Below are positions 7,787-16,925 of a DNA stretch of 48,262 nucleotides, piece after piece. Numbering within the stretch: position 1 is the stretch's first letter; every line of letters begins with the position of its first letter. Source of the stretch: a virus; IMG/VR virus record IMGVR_UViG_3300025168_000140, positions 1 through 48,262 of that record; one strand, written 5' to 3'. The translations under genes were made by a program, and so were the position numbers. Under the pieces are notes generated by a model that saw only the letters and a program-made list of their open reading frames with translations, was not told where the DNA came from and did no database searches.

Positions 7787-10700
7787 TAATTATCCTTCTT
7801 AAGATCAAAGTTATTTATAGATGCAAGACCTAAACCGTAATCATATCTATTATAGGAGTCTCCACCAAACGCGCTAGTAGCATAGTAACCCTGTACAACC
7901 TTGCCTAAACCAGACTTCCCAACAGTATTATGTTTCGCATTGGCAAAGGCGTTTAGTGCTGAGTCATCAAGAACTGCTTTTACTGTATTAGGTGTAGCCA
8001 ACATTGCTGATGCATAGTAGAATCCTGAGGCTTCAATACTACCATTAGCTTGCTTCTGTAGAACTCCAATATGATTATCAGTGGATGAAGCGTCAGCATT
8101 TCCAGATGCAATTAGGTTACCAGAGAAGTTATACCCTTGAGCGAACACCTGTCGTGCCCACCCCTTTAATGAATTAGTTCCACTAGCTACCATGAAATTC
8201 GTCGCCGGATCTACTGAGAAGTATAATCTGAATACGCCAAAGTTTTCGCCGCTCGCAGACTTACCATAAGGATTAGTTGTAGACTTCCCATAGTAATCGA
8301 GAACGGACAGAGTGCCAGTATCAGGAGTGCCAGCAGGCGCACCTGAGAAGCTACCCCAAGTCCCTGAAGGACCAACGTAGCCACTGTCTCTAGGGTGTAA
8401 TCCCTTCACGGAAATATACGAAGCCTTTAGCAAGGAGTCATCAGCGATATTCCAAATAAACAGTCTAGAGCACTTAGGTCCATCCAGAGGAGCATCCCCA
8501 TTGTAATCATATATTATTGAAGATGTGATAGGCCAAGTAGCAGGAAAGTGAACATTATTAGCTTGAACTAAACTATTCTCAACTGCCCTTACGCACATAC
8601 CTCCAGTGGTAACCGCCGAAGCATCTTCAGCATCGCCGCCGCCAACATAAATAAATCCATTATATATGGGGGCCGTTCCACTTCGAAAACGGTATTTATT
8701 GTCACTGCTTGGAATAATTACACTACCCTTTACATTTGAAGCCAACGCCTGTGCCACGTTAGCGTTAGGATAAAACTGTATGAACCCGCTAGCGCAGTAT
8801 AGAGCATCAGCAGAGCTTGTGTAATCTTGAGGAAGGGTTATAGAGCTACCATAAGCTCCTGCATTCCACTTATCACTGTAGTGCCCTACATTCTCCATAA
8901 GAATGTTTGAATTTCTATTTGCAACTAAACAAGACCGAGTGGAATGTAGCTCCACCATCGTATGGTTTTGACCATTGTTTAAATCAAAAGAAGAAACTAA
9001 AAGGCTTCCATTACTAGATTGGTGTGGAGTAATTTCAATAGTAGAGTTATCTTCCGCTAGAGCATCTATACCTAGCTGCACAATCGATGTTGGCCCTTGC
9101 AGCTTAATATTAGATCCCTTACTAGCATACAGACCAGCCGCATCGATATTACTACCTTGGTTATTAGGCCCTATGACAATGTTAGCATATTCCTTAGACC
9201 CTCTCATCGTAAGCGTAGAGTTATCTTCAACTCGCGCCATCAACCCATACTGAGCGGTAGAAGAGACTCCTGTAGTCGTACGCTCTAAGTGAGTATGAAC
9301 AAGGTCAGCATCCGTATTTCCCTTTAAATGAATTGAAGGAAGTAGCTGATCATCTTGCTGGTTCTTGCCAAAAGATTCCACAGCATATACCATCTTGTAT
9401 ATACTAGGCATGGAACTTGTGTAAACAGGTCCAATGACAGAATTATCACTAACTATGTCCTGTCCATTTTTTATACAGGCAACCTGTGATTCCTGGTAAC
9501 CTCCGATAGAAGTGTTTGGTACGGAGTGTAAGTAACCTCCATACAAATCCTTATTGTAAGTGAATTCAGAATTAGTTAGATTAATACCAGTGGACTGATT
9601 ATATCTAGCAGCTAAAGTATCCACACTAACCTTTGAATTAGCAGAATCCAATCCGAAATAGTTACCATCAAGTAGGAGTCTGCCGCTATAATCAAGAACA
9701 CTATTCTCAAGCTTAATACCTGCTTCGGTATTTAACTCAGAGAAGAGTTGCATTCCATCATTCCATATGACTGTGGAATTACCTGCTAGTTCAGTTCTCC
9801 CCCCTGTAATTTTAGAATTGACAGCATGAATGCCGATGTCATTTCTTGAAAGACAAGTTAAAGATTCTAGTGAAGGAGCAGGTAGAATAGCACCAGAAAG
9901 TCCAGCCGAACCCATACCGGCAAAGTAAGCACTATAGTGTGCAGATCCTGAAGCTTGAGTAGACTTTTCTATATCCCTAGCGTAGGTAGACTTAAAGTTA
10001 ATGGTGGAGTTGTTCGCATAAATACCTGCACCATATGAATCTTGAGTTTTATACGCTAGTCTTTTCTCAGCGAAAGGAGTACCAGTTCGAGTAGATCCTA
10101 TCAGTTCGTAATTTCTAAAGGAAACGATGCCCCTAAGAATATCTACCTCAGAGTTATCCACATACAGACCAGCCTTATTGCATCTAGAGATCGAGCATCT
10201 TTCTAAGTTAACTTTAGAATTATTAATCTCAATTCCTTTGTCAATCGAATGCTGACCATCAACATTGAAATTTCTAATGTAAACAGGGCCGTTACACTCA
10301 TTTACCTTAATATAGTCTAAACTATTAAAGTAGGAGAAGGACATAACGCCATACCCTACCCCTGCCGAATCCGCAGTAGTTTCACCCCAAGCCTCCTCTG
10401 AGTTGGTTATGAAGTTTAGTGTACTAACATCGTAGGTATCTTTTTCAGTAGTCCTGGTCTTATCGAAGGCAGCGAAGGTAAGGGAGCTTAAAGCCGAGAC
10501 ACCTAAAGCTGTATTACTCCAAGGCGCGGTGGTGCTGCTTAACGCCGCAGTAAGCCTATTTGAATACCTATCATCAATTCTACGAGTAAACACGTAAGGA
10601 TAAACAAACCTAGCATCTTGAAGTACTAACTGACCGACACCTGAAGCAATAGGTATTCCATTACCATTAGAGTCTGTTGTAAGGGCTGAAGCGAAAACAT

Positions 10701-11271
10701 GATCTACAGCAGGGCAAGGAGTTGCTACGTTGGTGGCCTGTAAAGTTAAAGGTCTTGAGCCAGCCATATTTACCGAGGTAGCTAAACCATAATCAGTGTA
10801 CTGAGTGTCATAAGTGATATTGTTATACTCATCCTTGGTGCTGCTAACACTTCTAGGGTAAGCGAACGCACTATTCCTATTAATAATTTCAAGGGAACCA
10901 TTAGGGCCGAACGCTTTATTAGAAAGATTAAGACCTCCAAGATTTCCAAAGCTAGCGACTTCAACCAAAATTGGACAGTTAATAACCTCAGGCAAAGCAT
11001 TAATGCATGAACTTAAAGTAGTAAAAAACAGCGGATTGCAAGAGTCCGTAGCGTCACCAGAAACAATGAAAGACATCCCGGTCAAAGCTGAGGTAGGGTG
11101 TCCTAACTTCTCCCATAGCAAGTGAGTCCTCTCATCTAAGTCATGAAGGGGTAAATTGTCTTGCTCCCAGTTATAAAAAGAGCTAGCATCATACTTAGTA
11201 ACCTTGTCAGTCCAACAGACTAAAAGATTATTCGATCCACCTGATACGTATACGTCACTTGGGTTTAACAT
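7786..11271 (-). CDS. Tail fibre or spike with right-handed beta-helix
   Basis: The protein has 1161 residues. The N-terminus has the docking-like motif FYNWEQDNLPLHDLDERTHL (about residues 32-51), which is shared with the next gene. From about residue 330 to 800 there is a ladder of short turns marked by N-S-x-(V/I/L) (NNSKVNLERCS, DNSEVDILRG, NNSTINFKS, VNSKITGGR, ENSVLDYSG, ANSKVSVDT, TNSEFTYNK, DNSTLTMRG, DNSTIEI). That is the pattern of a parallel beta-helix with asparagine turns. The C-terminal 300 residues are Ser/Gly/Ala-rich and could hold the receptor-binding tip. No hydrolase active site was identified, so enzymatic activity is not claimed. It starts one base after the stop of the 201-residue gene. 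Confidence 0.7.
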   Translation of the reverse strand: MLNPSDVYVSGGSNNLLVCWTDKVTKYDASSFYNWEQDNLPLHDLDERTHLLWEKLGHPTSALTGMSFIVSGDATDSCNPLFFTTLSSCINALPEVINCPILVEVASFGNLGGLNLSNKAFGPNGSLEIINRNSAFAYPRSVSSTKDEYNNITYDTQYTDYGLATSVNMAGSRPLTLQATNVATPCPAVDHVFASALTTDSNGNGIPIASGVGQLVLQDARFVYPYVFTRRIDDRYSNRLTAALSSTTAPWSNTALGVSALSSLTFAAFDKTRTTEKDTYDVSTLNFITNSEEAWGETTADSAGVGYGVMSFSYFNSLDYIKVNECNGPVYIRNFNVDGQHSIDKGIEINNSKVNLERCSISRCNKAGLYVDNSEVDILRGIVSFRNYELIGSTRTGTPFAEKRLAYKTQDSYGAGIYANNSTINFKSTYARDIEKSTQASGSAHYSAYFAGMGSAGLSGAILPAPSLESLTCLSRNDIGIHAVNSKITGGRTELAGNSTVIWNDGMQLFSELNTEAGIKLENSVLDYSGRLLLDGNYFGLDSANSKVSVDTLAARYNQSTGINLTNSEFTYNKDLYGGYLHSVPNTSIGGYQESQVACIKNGQDIVSDNSVIGPVYTSSMPSIYKMVYAVESFGKNQQDDQLLPSIHLKGNTDADLVHTHLERTTTGVSSTAQYGLMARVEDNSTLTMRGSKEYANIVIGPNNQGSNIDAAGLYASKGSNIKLQGPTSIVQLGIDALAEDNSTIEITPHQSSNGSLLVSSFDLNNGQNHTMVELHSTRSCLVANRNSNILMENVGHYSDKWNAGAYGSSITLPQDYTSSADALYCASGFIQFYPNANVAQALASNVKGSVIIPSSDNKYRFRSGTAPIYNGFIYVGGGDAEDASAVTTGGMCVRAVENSLVQANNVHFPATWPITSSIIYDYNGDAPLDGPKCSRLFIWNIADDSLLKASYISVKGLHPRDSGYVGPSGTWGSFSGAPAGTPDTGTLSVLDYYGKSTTNPYGKSASGENFGVFRLYFSVDPATNFMVASGTNSLKGWARQVFAQGYNFSGNLIASGNADASSTDNHIGVLQKQANGSIEASGFYYASAMLATPNTVKAVLDDSALNAFANAKHNTVGKSGLGKVVQGYYATSAFGGDSYNRYDYGLGLASINNFDLKKDN

Positions 11272-11272
11272 G

Positions 11273-11878
11273 TTATCCGAATGATATTGTCCATCTGAAT
11301 ACTAAAGCAAAATCTGATGTCTTTCTAATATTGCTAAAGTATCTATATGCCGCGAGTACAGAGGTCTCAGTAGCATTTGCTTTTGGATTCTTAATAAACA
11401 ATCCAATTTCATTTAAGTTAGCATCGGTCCTTAAATTATTACAGGAATCCTCGTCAATGAAAATAGTATACCTCACGGTCCTGTCATCAACTTTCGTAAC
11501 CTTACTGAAAGGAATCTTGGCATACCACTCACCAGTGGTAGTGGCTACATCGTTTGCCCATCTATACCCTGATACTACAGAGAGATTACTGTCTGCCGTT
11601 CCAATGTATTCTGCTTGAGAGGATAAAGGCCCCGACAAATCAGTGGTCGTGCTTACTTGAAGTCCAAGGTTTCCACTAACCCCGAGCTTGACCCTATCGA
11701 TCTGATAATCAGTAATAGTATCTGAACCTACCCGACCATATAAATGAGCTAATGCCCATCCGAACCCAGACACGATTACGTTATCTTCATCGTATACAAG
11801 CTCCTCCTGACCATCAACGACCTTGTGAACCGTTAAATGTCCTTTTATACCTAATTGACTTGTCAGTGATTTAATCAT
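11273..11878 (-). CDS. Tail or baseplate structural protein, function unknown
   Basis: The protein has 201 residues. It begins with GIKGHLTVHKVVDGQEELVYDEDNVIVSGFGWALAHLYG (residues 10-48). This form, a short beta unit followed by a conserved N-x-I-V-x-x-G, is common in small tail proteins next to fibre genes. The C-terminal half contains a predicted beta sandwich (RTVRYTIFIDEDSC, NEIGLFIKN). Its ATG overlaps the stop of the upstream 338-residue gene as ATGA, and its stop lies one base before the start of the beta-helix fibre. It may connect fibres to the baseplate, but this is inferred from neighbours. Confidence 0.6.
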   Translation of the reverse strand: MIKSLTSQLGIKGHLTVHKVVDGQEELVYDEDNVIVSGFGWALAHLYGRVGSDTITDYQIDRVKLGVSGNLGLQVSTTTDLSGPLSSQAEYIGTADSNLSVVSGYRWANDVATTTGEWYAKIPFSKVTKVDDRTVRYTIFIDEDSCNNLRTDANLNEIGLFIKNPKANATETSVLAAYRYFSNIRKTSDFALVFRWTISFG

Positions 11879-12891
11879 TTGAAATCGAAATCTAAAGAGA
11901 TTGTTACGTCGTTATTGCCTAACCAGTTCTTAATCCCTGCGAGGGAATTACCGTCTCGATTATAAAACGCATCGTCCAATATAGTGACTTTAGCCACTAA
12001 TTTATACTTTCTGATATTATTTAGAGCATTCCAACCATAAGGAGGAATTAATGATGAATTCAACATTTCCTTAAGATCTAAGCAATAAACCCCAACGTGC
12101 TTAACACCTCCAAACGCCGCCATAGAAACAGCATCCCCCTTGAAAAATTTATTTCCAATAATCATCCTGCCCTCAGAGGGGATTCTTTCGTTCAAGTTTG
12201 TACCTGATAAAAGAACAGAGCCTTTAGTGTAGTCAGGAGTCCCAGTAGGATTTTGAGATACGGATGAAGGGCTAATAGTTAGATACCCATTTCTGTCCAT
12301 CAACTCATTTCCATTGAAAAAGCTACTAACATTTCCTACATATATATTAGATAAATCTTTATTGTAGAAAGCATAGCTGTAGGTGGTAGCTCCTCCCGAC
12401 GGGACAAAACCTCCTACCTTATTCCAAATATCAATTAGCCTTGAATCTAAAGCAGGATTTAAGTAATGACCTAAATCAGGTATCGAACTAGCACCGGCAT
12501 ATCCAGATACGTTGGTATTTACTGTTGACCCTCGCTCTAATCGAGTGTCTGTTACTGAAGGGTAATTAGGGACTGAATTGTATACCGAGGAAAATTCAAG
12601 ATAAGTTCCCGAAGGAATGTAAGAAGAGGCTCCGCTAGGAGCATCCGAAGCATAATTAATTATTGTTAGGATGCCAGAATCATAACCAGTAATGCCTCCT
12701 GAATCACCGTATTGAATTGAGGATATAGCGTGGGAGTGCTGAGTAAACCCTGCCGCATCTTTCCCAAAAGTAACGGCTTGAAAAGTAAAATTAGAAGTAT
12801 CTAATATAGAACTAGCAGCCGGTAAATCAGCCAAGGCTGGATTTACAGTTAAAGCGTCAGTTAAAACTTCTCCAAAACCTTGAACAAACAT
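11875..12891 (-). CDS. Baseplate-proximal structural protein, function unknown
   Basis: The protein has 338 residues and starts at a TAATG overlap with the gpI-type gene. A C-terminal block reads FGGVKHVGVYCLDLKEML (about residues 263-280) and then YKLVAKVTILDD, which looks like a folded beta domain. The N-terminal half is Ser/Gly/Tyr-rich and low in charge, as in virion proteins. It is co-transcribed between the baseplate wedge genes and the fibre genes, so it probably belongs to the outer baseplate or the fibre socket. I do not recognise the family. Confidence 0.55.
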   Translation of the reverse strand: MFVQGFGEVLTDALTVNPALADLPAASSILDTSNFTFQAVTFGKDAAGFTQHSHAISSIQYGDSGGITGYDSGILTIINYASDAPSGASSYIPSGTYLEFSSVYNSVPNYPSVTDTRLERGSTVNTNVSGYAGASSIPDLGHYLNPALDSRLIDIWNKVGGFVPSGGATTYSYAFYNKDLSNIYVGNVSSFFNGNELMDRNGYLTISPSSVSQNPTGTPDYTKGSVLLSGTNLNERIPSEGRMIIGNKFFKGDAVSMAAFGGVKHVGVYCLDLKEMLNSSLIPPYGWNALNNIRKYKLVAKVTILDDAFYNRDGNSLAGIKNWLGNNDVTISLDFDFK

Positions 12892-15800
12892 TATACGGGA
12901 ATCCTAATCTCCGATTTTTTGGCATTGTAATTGCCGTATGAGACATTTAACAACACATCCGGGAATCTATAGTCAATCCTAGACCCACCGTCTGATTCCA
13001 TTATAGTCCCGGTCTTAGCCTTGTCTCGACTAGCATAAGCTACAGAGGCATTCTTACCTGCTATATTATTAAAGTATTTAAATATATCAAATAAGTCTTG
13101 CTTTGTAAGCTCGACTCGATACTCTTCACATCCTCTTTTAAGATCATCAAGGACACATAAAGGATCACTCTTAGTTCCTGCTGCAAATATCTCCGACAGC
13201 TTCTTCATGGTCATATCTTGAACGCTCAGGCTCTTGACCAGCATAAACTCATCCGGTTGAGCACCAGGAGACATGAAGACCTCAATGACATAATTTTGAT
13301 TTAATCTGTGAAGCTGGTTATGGGCTTTCTGATAATCCCTTGGCAGTAACAATTCTCTGTTACGGGTGTTGAAGGTAACCCTTAAATTATCAACATCGTC
13401 AGGGCCTAAGCCAATGACAGGAGAGGTTCTATTTTGAGAGACTTGATCTAGGCACGCAAAAGTAGAAGTTGAGCTAGTTGATTGAGGATCGTTTGGCCTA
13501 GATGCCACTTGCTGGGTATGAGCATACTTGGTCAACATAGTGGATCTAGATATTAATTGATCGTGCTGGATCCAATCACCGTCAGGGGTAAAGCTCCACA
13601 TTTTACCGTCTTCTGGTTTAGTATGAATCCAGACTCCAACCGACTTACCCCCTACCCTAGTTCCAGAGTCCCGACTAACAATACTACTAAGATTAACTTC
13701 AAACTCATGTTCAGGGGATAGGAAGTTATTAGAAACTGGATGACCAGATTCGGCAGCATATTTAGAAATATCAAACCTTACTCTGCTAGCCGCTCCCACT
13801 CCTGATCTCAGCAATAGTAAGGTGTCATCAAACAAGAACGGATCTTCGTAGGAAGCTCTCTCAGAGCCTGGAACCTTAATGACGGAGAATGAACTGTCTG
13901 CTTCCGTTCCCGACGTTAGAACTAGCTCTACGGCTTCTATAACGCCGGATGTCACCCTTTCGAAGGTATCAAGATACATGCTATCGTCTGACGAGGCTAC
14001 AAAAGACCCTGCACCCGTAAACGAAGTCCCTGTAACATTAATCTTAACAGGATTAGCAAACGAAGTAGAAACTAGATCGGTCACATTTCCTAGCTTTTCA
14101 AAGCCGTGGTTATATAAGAGAGGTCCAAAAGTATGTGAGTATACGTTAGCACCATCCTGCTCTTGAACTTCAGGGCTTAGACGATGCCATTGAAAGTTAT
14201 CTTGATATAAGTTATAGAGCCTATGTAAATCTCTACCGAACTCAAAATTGTAATAGTCGGTTACAGAGGCGGGGAACGTGTATCCCGGACTGTTAGCATT
14301 AGTTCCACTGGTTATGAGGCTTTGGTAGTCACCGTTCAATAAAGCTTCATACTTGTCGATAAACTGTTGAAGTATAACGATGTTTGCGTTCACATACGTT
14401 GTCGGGTTTACGCCTAATAATTCTTGAGAAAGAGCAAACTTAAGCTCACCGACAAGCTGCGTTATAGCGGAAGTAGAGTCTTGAATCTCAAGGAATGCGG
14501 TCCAATATTTTTTCTCTTCGCCAATCCTATGCATCGCAGCATAGACTCCTGGTAGTTGCCCTCGATCAGTAGTCCTATCTGTGTTAGCTTGGAAATTAGC
14601 AGCCTGACCTCTAACGTCCTGGGTATTACTTACGTCATACTCATAATATGTGTTGTCTGAATTTAGACCTTCACACTGCGACCAAATAGGAGGAAGGTTA
14701 ATATGATTATTGACTGGAGTGTAGGAAAGAGAGCTAGGAACAAGACCTAAGGGTATGCCACTTAATCCAGAAGCCATATTAAAGGCAACGGGCATATTGA
14801 ATCCTGTTCTGTCGTAGTATCCATTGAAGTCCATTACCTTCTCATAGGATCTTCTTCTAGAGGTATTTCTAGGAACTGATCCTATACTAGATACGTCTAT
14901 TAGTTCAGGAGAAACAAGAGATTGAGTAGCTGACTTACCTATAACATTACCATTAGGATTGATCCCTCTCTTGTAGGTGTTAAGGAATATACCTGAGGCA
15001 AAAGTGTTGTTCCCCGCTCCAACGTCTATCTCTTCTCGATCTAAGTAAATGTGAGGAAGGCAGCTAGCCTCGAACCCCATAACGTCAGTCTCTCCAGAAA
15101 CTTCTAATGATATTAATGGAATCGCGTGAGCAGGGGAAGCCTTACTAACGGCTTGAGCTACAAATCTTACTGCGTCCCCGGAGCCAGTATCGTCAAGATT
15201 CTTCTTAGTGAAATCAAACTCAGAAGCTTCAAGAACTAATTTAAAGTGAGAGGACTTACCTGACCAAAGTGAAGCGTAATCAAACCTGTTATCGTTAAGG
15301 TTTCGAATAAGCGTGTCAAGATTTGAAGGAGGATTATACCCTGATGTAAAGATGAGCCAGGATCCTGCCTTAGGCTCATCGTCAACATTGAGAGCATTAG
15401 AGGTAATGTAAGAGCTTACGTCTAAAGCAAACTGCTTTCTTACTCCAAAACAAGCAAGCCTATCTGATATGAACTCAACCATCGGCTGATCTAGCTCAAT
15501 GTTCACATAGTAAGGATACTCCTCAAATGGAGGAATGGTATAGTCCCGATCCCTGTAAGTAAATACTGAATTAAACTCATCCTCCCAAGTTTGTAATGGG
15601 AACCTATCAGGGAATTGAATGACGGTCTCTTCAAGGATCCTATCTACAGCGAGACGGATGTTAGTATCCATGCTGGCGGGAGAATATGTATTTACATTCA
15701 TGCTCCCAGCTAGGCTTGCAGTCCAGGTTTTAAAACTCTTGAAGTACTCAGACTCAGTAGCTAAAGCATAATAAATAAGATAAGGAACGTAAGACTCCCA

Positions 15801-16925
15801 AAGCTCAGTGACCCTACTCTCAATAGGAAAGCTATCCTTAGGGAACACAGTATTGACCGTGCTTTGAATTGATTTCTTAGTTCCAATTGTCTTGTAAATA
15901 CTAACAGCATTCCTTAGTTGCAGTCTCCATCTTTCGGGATTATTACCAAACAAATCCCAGCCTATAAGCTGCGCTAATAATGGAAGGTAATCATCTGGGC
16001 AATCATCAATATCATAGAGTGTGGAGATCTCTTCGGTCTCGTTACTCATGTCATAAGCAAAGAAAGATAATGCTCTGATTAACCTAGCAAAAGGACCATC
16101 CTCAACTTTAGTAGTAGACTTTAAATTACTCTCTAAGTAGATTTCAAACTTATCTCTAACCCTAAAGTCGGAATTATCTGAGAATAGAGGAGAGTAAATA
16201 ATGTCATTCCATGTTTTAAATTTATCTAACTGTTGAGTCCCACTTAAATCGTACCTAGACCCACTGGCGAAAAGAACAGAAGGATAATAAGCTCCAGATG
16301 CATTACGCCACAAATGTTCCGACAACCCATTAATACCGTCATTCGTTCTTACAGGATTCCCTTGATACAAACTGCTAACTAAAAGACCCTTCACATAGGA
16401 GGAAGGAGAATAACTATCACCAGAAGTATTAAGGAAATACATCCAAGACAAGTTATTAATCAAGTAGTTGTGAATAGCAGAGGAATCTCCTATGTCAGAA
16501 AAAATGGTAGTATCAGGAGAGTTAAGGGTTATGGCCGGAAGTAAAGTGCTTTCAGCATAAGTCGAGAACTCCTCTTGAGATTGAAAGTCTTTGAAGTTAG
16601 TATTAAAGTAAGTTAGAACTTTATCTTCAAAGTTTTGAGTAGTGATATTAGTGAGGTTATTCTGCTTTACAAAGAAAGGGCCAATACCACTTAAAGAAGT
16701 AATATCACTATACACAGAGCCTGCAACGGCACTTACATTTAATATAGAAGAAAAATTAGCAGCAACATCCAAGTGAGAGTTGATGATTAAATCAATAGGG
16801 TCCTCAGCTTTGGGGGTAGTCGCCTTATCATCCTCATACAAATACCCTGGTAGGATGTATTTGAGAGCCTCAAAGTAATCCCGCTTGAAGAAGTTTTGAT
16901 TCCTTAAATAAGTCTTGCCTGACAT
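12891..16925 (-). CDS. Giant baseplate protein with P2 gpI-type domain
   Basis: The protein has 1344 residues. At about residues 305-365 it carries the signature of the P2 tail protein I family: DDCPDDYLPLLAQLIGWD, then RNAVSIYKTIGTKKS and VNTVFP. In P2-like phages gpI sits next to baseplate J, and here too the gene directly follows the J/gp6 gene with a TAATG stop-start overlap. In T4 this wedge function belongs to gp7. The rest of the protein has many Ser/Asn/Tyr-rich beta-like segments and probably forms outer wedge or fibre-anchoring domains. Its length is far above the roughly 180 residues of P2 gpI, so several added domains must be present, none recognised here. Confidence 0.7.
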   Translation of the reverse strand: MSGKTYLRNQNFFKRDYFEALKYILPGYLYEDDKATTPKAEDPIDLIINSHLDVAANFSSILNVSAVAGSVYSDITSLSGIGPFFVKQNNLTNITTQNFEDKVLTYFNTNFKDFQSQEEFSTYAESTLLPAITLNSPDTTIFSDIGDSSAIHNYLINNLSWMYFLNTSGDSYSPSSYVKGLLVSSLYQGNPVRTNDGINGLSEHLWRNASGAYYPSVLFASGSRYDLSGTQQLDKFKTWNDIIYSPLFSDNSDFRVRDKFEIYLESNLKSTTKVEDGPFARLIRALSFFAYDMSNETEEISTLYDIDDCPDDYLPLLAQLIGWDLFGNNPERWRLQLRNAVSIYKTIGTKKSIQSTVNTVFPKDSFPIESRVTELWESYVPYLIYYALATESEYFKSFKTWTASLAGSMNVNTYSPASMDTNIRLAVDRILEETVIQFPDRFPLQTWEDEFNSVFTYRDRDYTIPPFEEYPYYVNIELDQPMVEFISDRLACFGVRKQFALDVSSYITSNALNVDDEPKAGSWLIFTSGYNPPSNLDTLIRNLNDNRFDYASLWSGKSSHFKLVLEASEFDFTKKNLDDTGSGDAVRFVAQAVSKASPAHAIPLISLEVSGETDVMGFEASCLPHIYLDREEIDVGAGNNTFASGIFLNTYKRGINPNGNVIGKSATQSLVSPELIDVSSIGSVPRNTSRRRSYEKVMDFNGYYDRTGFNMPVAFNMASGLSGIPLGLVPSSLSYTPVNNHINLPPIWSQCEGLNSDNTYYEYDVSNTQDVRGQAANFQANTDRTTDRGQLPGVYAAMHRIGEEKKYWTAFLEIQDSTSAITQLVGELKFALSQELLGVNPTTYVNANIVILQQFIDKYEALLNGDYQSLITSGTNANSPGYTFPASVTDYYNFEFGRDLHRLYNLYQDNFQWHRLSPEVQEQDGANVYSHTFGPLLYNHGFEKLGNVTDLVSTSFANPVKINVTGTSFTGAGSFVASSDDSMYLDTFERVTSGVIEAVELVLTSGTEADSSFSVIKVPGSERASYEDPFLFDDTLLLLRSGVGAASRVRFDISKYAAESGHPVSNNFLSPEHEFEVNLSSIVSRDSGTRVGGKSVGVWIHTKPEDGKMWSFTPDGDWIQHDQLISRSTMLTKYAHTQQVASRPNDPQSTSSTSTFACLDQVSQNRTSPVIGLGPDDVDNLRVTFNTRNRELLLPRDYQKAHNQLHRLNQNYVIEVFMSPGAQPDEFMLVKSLSVQDMTMKKLSEIFAAGTKSDPLCVLDDLKRGCEEYRVELTKQDLFDIFKYFNNIAGKNASVAYASRDKAKTGTIMESDGGSRIDYRFPDVLLNVSYGNYNAKKSEIRIPV

